Assembly (NCBI GenBank): GCA_028875855.1
Contig: JAGWVA010000034.1
Location: forward strand, 1 to 43,270
Source of the DNA: Paracoccaceae bacterium
GTDB lineage: Bacteria > Pseudomonadota > Alphaproteobacteria > Rhodobacterales > Rhodobacteraceae
Length of the DNA stretch: 43,270 bases
Reading direction: 5' to 3'
The notes beneath the pieces were generated by a model. It was given only the letters and a program-made list of their open reading frames with translations, searched no databases and was not told where the DNA came from. The translations under genes and the position numbers were made by a program. Within the stretch, counting starts at the first letter, position 1, and each line of letters starts with the position of its first letter. Below, one piece after another: positions 1 to 6,906 of this stretch.

Positions 1-417
1 CTTGCGGCTGCCGATCCTTGGGAAGGCATAGAGCGTCAGGCTATTCAGGAAGTCGGCAGCGTGTTTTTCATTCCGCCAAGTCGGGCGGTAGATTTCGTGA
101 ACCTTCCGGGCGGTTTCCTCGAACGTCAGGACGGCGCGGGCCTCGCGCTTCTCGGTCAGGGGGTCGCGGCCTTCGGCAACGGCGCGCAGATTGTCGAGAG
201 CTATGCGACGGGCGGCAGCCAGAGAGACAACAGGGAAGCCCCCCAAGCCGATTTCGCACCGCTTGCCGCGAATGACGATCCTTTGGCCCCAGCGCTTCGT
301 GCCTGTCTTCGCGACGGTCAGGAAAAGCCCGGTGCGGTTCGCGTCGAAGTATCGGCCCGGCTCGGTCTTCGTCTCCACCCCGCGCGGCGTAAGGCCCTTT
401 GCTTCCTTGTCCGCCAT
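1..417 (-). CDS. Tyrosine recombinase (P4-type phage integrase), N-terminal part, cut by window edge
   Basis: The minus strand is open from an ATG at 417 to the window edge, giving the first 139 residues. The protein starts MADKEAKGLTPRGVETKTEP and continues with the DUF4102 arm-binding fold of P4-like integrases: 'GLFLTVAKTGTKRW', 'RIVIRGKRCEIGLGGFP' and 'VSLAAARRIALDNLRAV' at about residues 35-85. From about residue 100 ('LTFEETARKVHEIYRPTWRN') comes the core-binding SAM-like domain. The catalytic R-H-R-Y domain lies outside the window, so activity cannot be judged. This family inserts genomic islands, usually at 3' ends of tRNA or tmRNA genes, and a sequence resembling such an end lies 150 bp upstream. 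The bulk of the element would therefore extend to the left of the window. The family assignment is firm; the element type is unknown. Confidence 0.85.
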   Translation of the reverse strand, partial: MADKEAKGLTPRGVETKTEPGRYFDANRTGLFLTVAKTGTKRWGQRIVIRGKRCEIGLGGFPVVSLAAARRIALDNLRAVAEGRDPLTEKREARAVLTFEETARKVHEIYRPTWRNEKHAADFLNSLTLYAFPRIGSRK

Positions 418-511
418 AGGTCACCCCCCATTTCGCCCCCCACAAAAACGGGGATTGCTTCGGATTATGCCGGATCATTTCGGACGTGGAAAGACGCTAA
501 CTACTGTTTTT

Positions 512-550
512 CTTGGATTTCTTCGGACGGTATAATCTGCCTTGGATTTC
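512..550 (+). repeat. 10-bp direct repeat beside the putative attachment site
   Basis: CTTGGATTTC occurs at 512-521 and again at 541-550, a 29-bp period. It lies in the gap between the integrase start and the tRNA/tmRNA-like end. Short direct repeats flanking a core are typical of arm-type integrase binding sites, but this role is inference. Confidence 0.4.
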
Positions 551-560
551 AATATGGGGG

Positions 561-576
561 ACCTAGGCTCCACCAG
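561..576 (+). other. Putative integrase attachment core: 3' end of a tRNA-Ala or tmRNA gene
   Basis: The block CCTAGGCTCCACCAG ends in an encoded CCA preceded by discriminator A and the C-U-C-C strand of an acceptor stem. The U matches the G3-U70 identity pair shared by tRNA-Ala and tmRNA. No T-arm (GGTTCGANNCC) is present upstream, so only the acceptor end is here, not a complete RNA gene. A strong terminator follows on the same strand and a tyrosine integrase lies beside it. This is what one junction of an element inserted at such a gene should look like. The intact gene would be at the other junction, outside the window. Confidence 0.45.
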
Positions 577-596
577 AAACAACTTGTTTCAAATGA

Positions 597-622
597 AAAC
601 AGGCGCCTGCGGGCGCCTGTTT
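597..622. terminator. Bidirectional hairpin terminator
   Basis: A perfect 11-bp stem (AAACAGGCGCC / GGCGCCTGTTT) with loop TGCG is followed by CGTTTT on the plus strand and by a T-rich stretch on the minus strand. It can end the RNA gene remnant from the left and the oxidoreductase gene from the right. Confidence 0.75.
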
Positions 623-648
623 CGTTTTGGATCGCGGCTTCCCGCGCC

Positions 649-1539
649 TCAGCCGACCCCGTTTGCCTTCTTCACGAAATCCGTCAGGTGCGGCACGTAG
701 TCCTCGGGGCCGTTGCCGCCTGCGTTGACCGCGGAGGCGTAGCTGTTCTTCACCGTGCTCGCCATCTGCGTGACGACGCCCGCGGCATTGGCCATCGTCT
801 CGAGGTAGCGCAGGTCCTTGGCGGCGTTCGACAGGGTGAAGCGGTGGGCGTTGCGGTTGCCTTCCAGCGCATGGCCCATGAAGGTCTGGTAGAAGCCGCA
901 ATCCATCCGTCCGCCGCGGATCACGCTGTCGAATTCCGCGACCGAGATGCCGACCTTGGCGGCCATCGCCAGCGCCTCGGCGTAAAGCGCGCCGTATCCG
1001 AGCGAGATGAAGTTGTTCAGAAGTTTCATCTTGTGGCCGTTGCCGGTGGGCCCGATGTGGACGATCTTGCCCGCCCATGTGGCGATGACCGGCTCGATGC
1101 GGTCGAAGACGTCGGGGCTCGCGCCGACCATGCAGTCAAGCGTGCCCTCCCAGGCCTCCTTCGGCGTGCGGCTGAGCGGCGCATCGGCGTAGTCCACGCC
1201 CTGCGCCGCCATCTCTGCCGCCAGCTTCAGCGTCATCGTCGGCTCGCCGGTCGAGCAATCGACGATCACCGATCCGGGTTTCAGGCCGGGCTTCAGGGCC
1301 GCCACCACCGCCTCGGCCTCGGCCGCGCCGGTCAGGCACAGGAAGACGATGCTGGACCGCTCGGCCAGCGTTTTCAGGCTGTCCGCCTCGGTTGCCCCGC
1401 GCGCGACCAGATCCTCGACCGGCTTGCGATTCCGGTGCGCAATGACCGTCAGCGGGTAGCCCTTTTCGACGATGTTCTTCGCCATGCCGTGACCCATCAG
1501 GCCTACGCCGACAAATCCGATGCGTTCCGCTGCGCTCAT
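649..1539 (-). CDS. NAD(P)-dependent beta-hydroxyacid dehydrogenase (3-hydroxyisobutyrate dehydrogenase family)
   Basis: This 296-residue protein has an N-terminal Rossmann motif 'IGFVGVGLMGHGMAKN' (about residues 7-22) and the family substrate signature 'VDYADAPLSRTPKEA' (about 115-130). The 'GPTGNGHKMKLLNNF' segment carries the catalytic lysine, and the C-terminal domain is all-helical. These features place it with 3-hydroxyisobutyrate, tartronate semialdehyde and related hydroxyacid dehydrogenases; the substrate is not predictable. The ATG at 1539 is preceded by GGGAGAG. The frame stays open further upstream, but that part is antisense to the next gene and was rejected. It diverges from the SDR gene at 1696, with a shared 156-bp promoter region, so the two may be co-regulated. 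Transcription ends at the hairpin at 597-622. Confidence 0.9.
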   Translation of the reverse strand: MSAAERIGFVGVGLMGHGMAKNIVEKGYPLTVIAHRNRKPVEDLVARGATEADSLKTLAERSSIVFLCLTGAAEAEAVVAALKPGLKPGSVIVDCSTGEPTMTLKLAAEMAAQGVDYADAPLSRTPKEAWEGTLDCMVGASPDVFDRIEPVIATWAGKIVHIGPTGNGHKMKLLNNFISLGYGALYAEALAMAAKVGISVAEFDSVIRGGRMDCGFYQTFMGHALEGNRNAHRFTLSNAAKDLRYLETMANAAGVVTQMASTVKNSYASAVNAGGNGPEDYVPHLTDFVKKANGVG

Positions 1540-1695
1540 GCGTTCTCTCCCGATCGATGGATGCCCATTCCCCGGCCCTTGCACCCGGATGGGCCGAAAG
1601 GCTAGGGATGCGCCACCGACGCTAGCATCGCGTCCTGACCGGCTCAAGCGACCGCAGGGCCATGAGGCCCAGAGCCCCGATCGGAAGGAGAGATC

Positions 1696-2589
1696 ATGAC
1701 AAAGCGCATCGTCTTCACCGGAGGCACCGGCAAGGCCGGCCGCCATGTCGTGCCCTACCTGCTCGACAAGGGCTACAAGGTGCTGAACGTCGATCTCAAA
1801 CCGCTCGATCATCCGGGCGTGAACACGCTGATCGCCGATCTGACCGACAGCGGCGCCGCCTTCAACGCGCTGACCACGCATTACGGCTTTGACGGCTTCG
1901 AGGAGGGCCGCCCGGCGCAGGCGCCCGACGCGGTGGTGCATTTCGCGGCCATTCCGCGCGTGCTGATCGAGCCCGACAACGTCACCTTTGCCGCCAATGT
2001 CACCAGCACCTACAACGTGATCGAGGCGGCGATGAAGCTGGGCGTGAAGAAGGTCATCATCGCCTCGTCCGAGACGACCTATGGCGTCTGCTTTGCGGAA
2101 GGCGACAAGGACTTCCATTCCTTCCCGCTGGAAGAGGATTACGACGTGGACCCGCAGGACAGCTATGGCCTGTCGAAGGTCTGCAACGAAAAGACCGCCC
2201 GCGCCTTTGCCGAACGCTACGGCACCGACATCTACGCGCTGCGCATCGGCAACGTGATCGAGCCGCATGAATACGCGAAGTTCAAGGATTTCGTCGCCGA
2301 TCCGATGAGCCGCAAGCGCAACGCATGGGCCTATATCGACGCGCGCGACCTTGGCCAGATCGTGCATCGGTGCCTCGAGACGGACGGGCTGGGCTTTCAG
2401 GTCTTCAACGCGGTGAACGACACGATCACCGCGGACATGCCGACCGAGGCGTTCCTGAAGAAATATTGCCCGAACACGCCGATCACCCGGCCCATGGGGC
2501 AAGACGAGGCGCCGTTGTCCAATCGCAAGGCGCGCGAGGTTCTGGGGTTCCGCGAGGATCATCCCTGGCGGAACTACGTGACGCTCTGA
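1696..2589 (+). CDS. NAD-dependent epimerase/dehydratase (extended SDR)
   Basis: This 297-residue extended-SDR protein has the nucleotide-binding motif 'TGGTGKAG' (about residues 8-15) and the 'HFAAIP' element. Ser and Thr near 'ASSETTYG' and the catalytic 'YGLSK' (YxxxK) complete the active site. It is at the short end of the NAD-sugar epimerase family. A clear AGGAGAG ribosome site precedes the ATG. The DmdA-like gene follows 49 bp later on the same strand, so the two probably form an operon. This pairing, with a divergent hydroxyacid dehydrogenase, points to a small catabolic cassette for an oxygenated or methylated compound rather than cell-envelope sugar synthesis. The substrate is unknown. 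Confidence 0.88.
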   Translation: MTKRIVFTGGTGKAGRHVVPYLLDKGYKVLNVDLKPLDHPGVNTLIADLTDSGAAFNALTTHYGFDGFEEGRPAQAPDAVVHFAAIPRVLIEPDNVTFAANVTSTYNVIEAAMKLGVKKVIIASSETTYGVCFAEGDKDFHSFPLEEDYDVDPQDSYGLSKVCNEKTARAFAERYGTDIYALRIGNVIEPHEYAKFKDFVADPMSRKRNAWAYIDARDLGQIVHRCLETDGLGFQVFNAVNDTITADMPTEAFLKKYCPNTPITRPMGQDEAPLSNRKAREVLGFREDHPWRNYVTL

Positions 2590-2638
2590 TCGTCCCGTCC
2601 CGATTGCCTCAACTGGTCAAACGCCCGGAAAGCCTGCC

Positions 2639-3754
2639 ATGAGCTACCAGATCCACATCGGCCCGAATATCCGCAAGTCGCCCTATTTCGACGCGACGGT
2701 GGCAGAGGGGGTGCGGTCCTTCTCGGTTTACAACCACATGTTCATCCCCGGCAATTTCGGCGATCCGGAGGCGGAATACGACCGGCTGCTGACCGGGGTG
2801 GCAATGTGGGACGTGGCGGCCCAGCGGCAGGTCGCGCTGGAGGGGCCGGACGCGGCGCGGCTCGCGCAGATCCTGACGCCGCGCAAGCTTGCGGGCATGA
2901 AGGTGGGGCAGGGGCGTTACGTGCCGATCTGCGACCACGAGGGGTGGCTCATCAACGATCCCGTGCTGCTGAAGCTGGCCGAGGATCGGTTCTGGCTCTC
3001 GATCGCGGACAGCGATCTGGTGCTCTGGGCCGGCGCCATCGCGCGCGAGCGGGGGCTGGACGTGCGGGTGTCTGAACCCGACGTCTCGCCGCTGGCCATA
3101 CAGGGGCCGAAAGCCGTCGAAGTCGCGGCGGCGCTCTTTGGCGATTGGGTGCGCGAGCTGCGCTATTTCTGGTTCCGCGAATGCGATCTGGACGGCATCC
3201 CGCTGGTCGTCGCCCGCTCCGGCTGGTCCAAACAGGGCGGATACGAGCTTTACCTGCGGGATGGCCGTCGGGGCAGCGAACTTTGGGACAGGGTCAAGGC
3301 GGCGGGCGCTCCCTTCAGCATCGGACCCGGCGCGCCGAACGATGTGGAGCGTCTGGAAAGCGGCCTGATCTCCTACGGTGCGGACATGCGGCGGCAGACG
3401 CATCCGGTCAATCCGTTCGAGATGGGCTTTGGCGCGATGATCGACCTGGACGGCGGCCATGAGTTCATCGGGCGCGACGCTCTGGTGGCGATGAAGGCGG
3501 CCGGTCTCGCGCGCCGCCGCGTGGGCGTGGTGATCGACGGCGCGCCGGTTCAGGGCAACCAGCATCCTCTGGACCTGATGCAGGGCGACACGGTGGTGGG
3601 ATATGTGAGCGAGATCACCCATTCCCGCCGGCTGGGCTGCAACATCGGCGTGGGGCTTGCGGCGACCTCGGTGCCCGATGGGGCGGCCGATCTGACCATC
3701 CGGCTGCCCGAAGGTCCGCGCGCCGTGACGCTTGCCCCCCTGCCGTTCGCCTGA
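2639..3754 (+). CDS. GcvT-family tetrahydrofolate methyltransferase, DmdA-like
   Basis: This 371-residue protein belongs to the aminomethyltransferase (GcvT) fold family and resembles dimethylsulfoniopropionate demethylases. Seen in sequence: 'SVYNHMFIP' near residue 30, 'GVAMWDVAAQRQVALEGPDA', 'LTPRKL', 'NDPVLLKLAEDRFWLSIADS', 'SPLAIQGPKA', 'VARSGWSKQGGYELY' and 'ERLESGLISYG'. Known DmdA enzymes are of the same length and transfer the S-methyl group of DMSP to tetrahydrofolate. Many Rhodobacterales carry paralogues of unproven substrate, so demethylation of DMSP is only one possibility; an O- or N-methyl substrate is another. It follows the SDR gene and ends at a hairpin at 3773-3802. Confidence 0.82.
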   Translation: MSYQIHIGPNIRKSPYFDATVAEGVRSFSVYNHMFIPGNFGDPEAEYDRLLTGVAMWDVAAQRQVALEGPDAARLAQILTPRKLAGMKVGQGRYVPICDHEGWLINDPVLLKLAEDRFWLSIADSDLVLWAGAIARERGLDVRVSEPDVSPLAIQGPKAVEVAAALFGDWVRELRYFWFRECDLDGIPLVVARSGWSKQGGYELYLRDGRRGSELWDRVKAAGAPFSIGPGAPNDVERLESGLISYGADMRRQTHPVNPFEMGFGAMIDLDGGHEFIGRDALVAMKAAGLARRRVGVVIDGAPVQGNQHPLDLMQGDTVVGYVSEITHSRRLGCNIGVGLAATSVPDGAADLTIRLPEGPRAVTLAPLPFA

Positions 3755-3772
3755 AGCCATCCGCAGATGAAA

Positions 3773-3802
3773 AAGCCGCCCGGGCACAATGCCGGGCGGC
3801 TT
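3773..3802. terminator. Bidirectional terminator between convergent genes
   Basis: An 11-bp perfect stem (AAGCCGCCCGG / CCGGGCGGCTT) with an 8-nt loop lies between the convergent DmdA-like and DsbG-like genes. On the minus strand it is followed by TTTTTCATC, so it suits the DsbG-like gene best. Confidence 0.75.
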
Positions 3803-3822
3803 GCCTTGCGGCGTGTGGCCTG

Positions 3823-4665
3823 TCAGCCGCCGATCTTGGCCAGCAGGGCGGCGGTGTCGGGCATGTAGCCCTCGATCCCTTGCGGCTTTCCACCGGCGTC
3901 GCGGAACAGCATGTAGGGCGTGCCCTTGATGCCCTGCGCCTTCATCCATGCGTTGTTGTCCTGCACCTTCGCCACGGCGGCGGCATCCGACGTGTCGGGG
4001 GCGATGCTGCCCTCTTCCTTGGCGGTGTCGAAATGCGCCTCATCCTCGGCCAGCGCGGCGGCGGGGTCCTTGGCCGCGAAGATCGCCGCGGCCTTCCCAA
4101 GCGAGCTTTGCTTGAGGAAGCCGACCTGAATCACATGCACCTTCACTTCGCCCGCATCGACATGGGATTTCAGCCCCTCGAACAGCTTGTGGCAGTAGAT
4201 GCAGTTGGGATCGAAAACGACCCACAGTTCCTTTTTCGCGCTGTCCTTCCCCCAGAGGTAGGTATGCGTCTTCGACAGCACCGCGAAGTTCTCGGCTGGC
4301 GTCGGGGGCTTCGGCAGGAACTGGTCGGCGGCGAGCCGGGTCATGTTGTCGCCGGTCGCGCTGATGATGATGCCTTGTATCAGGTATTTTCCGTCCGGCG
4401 TGGCATAAAGGATCGAATCCCGCCCCTGACCCGCGCTGATCGCGACGCCGATGAGACCGGCGGGGGCCTGGAAGGCCTTGAGGATCTTCACCTGGCCACC
4501 GGTCATCTTGTCCACGGTCGCCGCCACCGGGGCGGGGATGTCGATTGCCGGCTGGTCCGTCGTCTGCGCCATCGCGGGCGCCGCCATCGTCAGGGCCATC
4601 GCGCCGGCCAGCGCGAGGCCCATCAGGGCGCGGGGACGGCGGAACGCCGGGGTCGGATGCGTCAT
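3823..4665 (-). CDS. dsbG: Periplasmic thiol:disulfide interchange protein, DsbC/DsbG family
   Basis: This 280-residue secreted thioredoxin-fold protein has a basic N-terminus, a hydrophobic stretch ending 'MAAPAMAQ' (signal peptide), a dimerisation-type domain to about residue 120, and then a thioredoxin domain. The redox motif is CIYC in 'VVFDPNCIYCHKL', and the cis-proline loop is 'GIKGTPYM'. DsbC/DsbG proteins isomerise wrong disulfides or protect single cysteines in the periplasm. Two in-frame starts exist, at 4677 and 4665. The second was chosen because GGAG stands six bases before it. The gene diverges from the DCC-family gene across 232 bp. The family is clear; the choice between DsbC and DsbG is less so. 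Confidence 0.85.
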   Translation of the reverse strand: MTHPTPAFRRPRALMGLALAGAMALTMAAPAMAQTTDQPAIDIPAPVAATVDKMTGGQVKILKAFQAPAGLIGVAISAGQGRDSILYATPDGKYLIQGIIISATGDNMTRLAADQFLPKPPTPAENFAVLSKTHTYLWGKDSAKKELWVVFDPNCIYCHKLFEGLKSHVDAGEVKVHVIQVGFLKQSSLGKAAAIFAAKDPAAALAEDEAHFDTAKEEGSIAPDTSDAAAVAKVQDNNAWMKAQGIKGTPYMLFRDAGGKPQGIEGYMPDTAALLAKIGG

Positions 4666-4897
4666 GCTATGCTCCATTCTGTTTCCGTGCTTCCGGCACG
4701 CCGGGGTGCGGACCGGTGCGTCTGCCGGAAGATTGACAAACTCTCGTGAACCTTGCCCCTTCTTGGCAAAGCCGCGCGCAAAGGTCGAGACACGGTTTGT
4801 CGATCAGGGCCGGGTTCGGCGGCGCGATGCCGCACCGGGCATGACTTGCGGGACAGTCGCCCTATCTGTCGGTCAGTCCCAATGGATCTATGAACGC

Positions 4898-5293
4898 ATG
4901 ACCCGTGCACCGCAACCGCCCGCCGACGTCACCGTGTTCTACGACGGTGCCTGCCCGCTCTGCTCTGCCGAGATCGGGCTTTACCGCGCGCAGGACCGTG
5001 ACGGGGCCCTGTGCCTTGTCGATGTCTCTCGCCCCGAGGCGGCCCTGCCTCCGGGTGTCACGCAGGCCGAGGCGCTTGCGCGGTTCCATGTCCGGGCGGC
5101 CGACGGCCGCGTGCTGTCCGGCGCCGCGGCCTTCGTTGCCGTCTGGCAAAGCCTGCCGCGCTGGCGCTGGCTGGCCCGGCTGGCGCGCGTGCCCGGGATG
5201 CTGTGGGTGATGGAGCGGGGCTACCGGCTGTTCCTGCCGCTGCGCCCCGCGATCGTTGCGGTCTATCGCAGGCTCGCGCGCAAGCCGGCCTGA
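4898..5293 (+). CDS. DCC-family thiol-disulfide oxidoreductase-like protein (DUF393)
   Basis: This 131-residue protein has the family signature 'VFYDGACPLCSAEI' near the N-terminus, with the CxxC pair of DUF393 proteins. 'LVDVSRPEAALPPGVT' and the C-terminal 'RLARVPGMLWVMERGYRLF' are also characteristic. The family is thioredoxin-like by prediction, but its biochemical role is not established. The ATG at 4898 gives the usual length. The frame is open for a further 450 bp upstream, but that part runs antisense to the dsbG-like gene. No strong ribosome site is visible. The gene ends only 4 bp from the end of the convergent dedA gene. Confidence 0.8.
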   Translation: MTRAPQPPADVTVFYDGACPLCSAEIGLYRAQDRDGALCLVDVSRPEAALPPGVTQAEALARFHVRAADGRVLSGAAAFVAVWQSLPRWRWLARLARVPGMLWVMERGYRLFLPLRPAIVAVYRRLARKPA

Positions 5294-5297
5294 GCGG

Positions 5298-5918
5298 TCA
5301 CGCCGTCGCCTTGCGCTTGCGGATATACCACATGAGCCCGATCACCAGGGCGACGACGACCACGGCGTCCAGACCGTGCATCGCCCGCTTCAGCGCGGGG
5401 CTCTGGTCCCAGGCTTCGCCCAGCCGCATGCCGACATAGGCCAGCGCGAAGCACCAGGGCCACGACCCGATGAAGGTGTAGATCTGGAACTTCCAGAACG
5501 GCATCCGCGCGATCCCCGCGGGCAGCGAGATGAAGGTGCGCACGATGGGCAGAAGCCGCGCGATGAAGACGGTGGCCGACCCGTAGCGCTGGAAGAACCG
5601 GTCCGCCCGGTCCAGCTCGGCCTCACGCATCATGATGTAGCGGCCGTAGCGTTCGACCAGCGGCCGCCCGCCATAGGCGCCAAGCGCGTAGGCAAGGGTG
5701 GAGCCGATGTTGCAGCCGACCGCGCCCGCGGTCGCAACGATCCAGAGCTGAAACTGCCCCGTCGTCACAAGGTAGCCCGAGAACGGCATGATGAGTTCCG
5801 ACGGCAACGGGATGCAGGCGGATTCGATCGCCATCAGCGCGGCGATCCCGGCATAGCCGAGGCTCGAGATGGCGCCGGTGATGAACGTCGCAAGCGGGGC
5901 GAGGATCGCGGTCAGCAT
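5298..5918 (-). CDS. DedA-family membrane protein (probable undecaprenyl-phosphate or lipid translocase)
   Basis: This 206-residue integral membrane protein has about five hydrophobic segments and the DedA signatures: 'MAIESACIPLPSELIMPFSG' near residue 30, 'GCNIGSTLAYALGAYGGR', and 'FIARLLPIVRTFISLPAG'. The last carries the conserved arginines, and a basic tail (RKRKATA) closes the protein. DedA proteins have been shown in other bacteria to help return undecaprenyl phosphate or other lipids across the membrane. The gene starts 11 bp after uppP on the same strand and is surely co-transcribed with it. That makes a role in carrier-lipid recycling more likely here than for an isolated DedA. Confidence 0.88.
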   Translation of the reverse strand: MLTAILAPLATFITGAISSLGYAGIAALMAIESACIPLPSELIMPFSGYLVTTGQFQLWIVATAGAVGCNIGSTLAYALGAYGGRPLVERYGRYIMMREAELDRADRFFQRYGSATVFIARLLPIVRTFISLPAGIARMPFWKFQIYTFIGSWPWCFALAYVGMRLGEAWDQSPALKRAMHGLDAVVVVALVIGLMWYIRKRKATA

Positions 5919-5929
5919 GGGCTTTCGCC

Positions 5930-6721
5930 TCAGATCAGGTGCAGCGCCGGCAGCGCCAGCAGGAACAGGCCGAACACGATCCGGTAATAGGCGAAGAACG
6001 TGTAGCGATGCGACCGGATGTAGCCCAGCAGCCATTTGACCGCGATGAAGGCGGTGATGGTCGAGACCACGGTGGCGAGGATGAGCTCGTTCCAGTTGGT
6101 CACCACGGCCCCGTGCTTGACCTTGTGCAGAAGCTCGTAGCCGCTGGCGGCATACATCGTCGGGATGCCGACGAGAAAGGCGAACTCGGTCGCCGCCGCG
6201 CGGTTGCTGGTGCCTGCAAGCATCGCCGCGAAGATGGTCGAGGCCGACCGCGAGGTGCCGGGGAAGATCCCCGCCACGATCTGGGCGATCCCGACGACGA
6301 TGGCGACGCGCCATGTCACCTTGTCCGACTGCGGCAGCTTGGCGGCGAAATGTTCTGCGGCAAGCATCCAGAACCCGCCGATGATCAGCGCCCAGGCGAT
6401 GGGTGTGATGTTGCTCGGAAGCTGGAAGCCCATCTTCTTCGCGATCAGGCCCAGAACGCCGGTGATGACGAAGGCAAGGATCAGCTTGAACAGGTAGTCG
6501 CGGTTTTCGCGGTCGCTCCAGTTCGTCAGAAGTTCAAGGATCCGCCGCCAATAGACCAGCGTCACGGCCAGGATCGCGCCCGCCTGGATGACGACGTTGA
6601 AGACCTCGCTGCGCTGGCCCATCCAGTGTTCGGCGATGATCAGGTGCCCGGTGCTCGAGATCGGCAGGAATTCGGTGATCCCCTCGATGACACCGAGCCC
6701 GATGGTGTTCAGGATATCCAA
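5930..6721 (-). CDS. uppP: Undecaprenyl-diphosphate phosphatase
   Basis: This 263-residue polytopic membrane protein has both UppP/BacA signatures: 'GVIEGITEFLPISSTGHLII' at residues 9-28, and 'GIFPGTSRSASTIFAAML' around residue 170, with the Ser/Arg of the active site. The enzyme removes a phosphate from undecaprenyl diphosphate on the periplasmic side. This regenerates the lipid carrier for peptidoglycan and O-antigen synthesis and gives bacitracin resistance. The ATG is preceded by AAGGAGGCG. It is the first gene of a two-gene unit with dedA. The 185-bp gap upstream, to the LysR gene, shows no other gene. Confidence 0.95.
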   Translation of the reverse strand: MDILNTIGLGVIEGITEFLPISSTGHLIIAEHWMGQRSEVFNVVIQAGAILAVTLVYWRRILELLTNWSDRENRDYLFKLILAFVITGVLGLIAKKMGFQLPSNITPIAWALIIGGFWMLAAEHFAAKLPQSDKVTWRVAIVVGIAQIVAGIFPGTSRSASTIFAAMLAGTSNRAAATEFAFLVGIPTMYAASGYELLHKVKHGAVVTNWNELILATVVSTITAFIAVKWLLGYIRSHRYTFFAYYRIVFGLFLLALPALHLI

Positions 6722-6906
6722 GGTCGCCTCCTTTGGCGCAATGACTTGGGGCCGGGCTGGTCAGGGCCCTGGCCGAAAATGCCGCCGCGCGGCTCACGAG
6801 GCGATACGATGCCGCGCCCCATGCTGTCCAGCTTGGCCGGGATTACAAATCCGTATGCCGGCGAAAAACCGGGCCATCGCGCCCCGGCGGGCACAGCGCA
6901 GGCCCC

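Noticed and set aside
561-576. A complete tRNA or tmRNA gene at this position
   Set aside because: Only the acceptor end can be seen; no T-arm, anticodon arm or 5' acceptor strand is present upstream.
1540-2562. Upstream extension of the hydroxyacid dehydrogenase frame
   Set aside because: It lies antisense to the SDR gene, while an ATG with a good ribosome site at 1539 gives the normal family length.
2639-3754. Naming the GcvT-family protein LigM/DesA O-demethylase to link it with the gallate-type genes
   Set aside because: The length and motifs ('YNHMFIP', 'SGWSKQGGYELY') resemble DmdA-type proteins, and LigM/DesA are about 100 residues longer with different N-termini.
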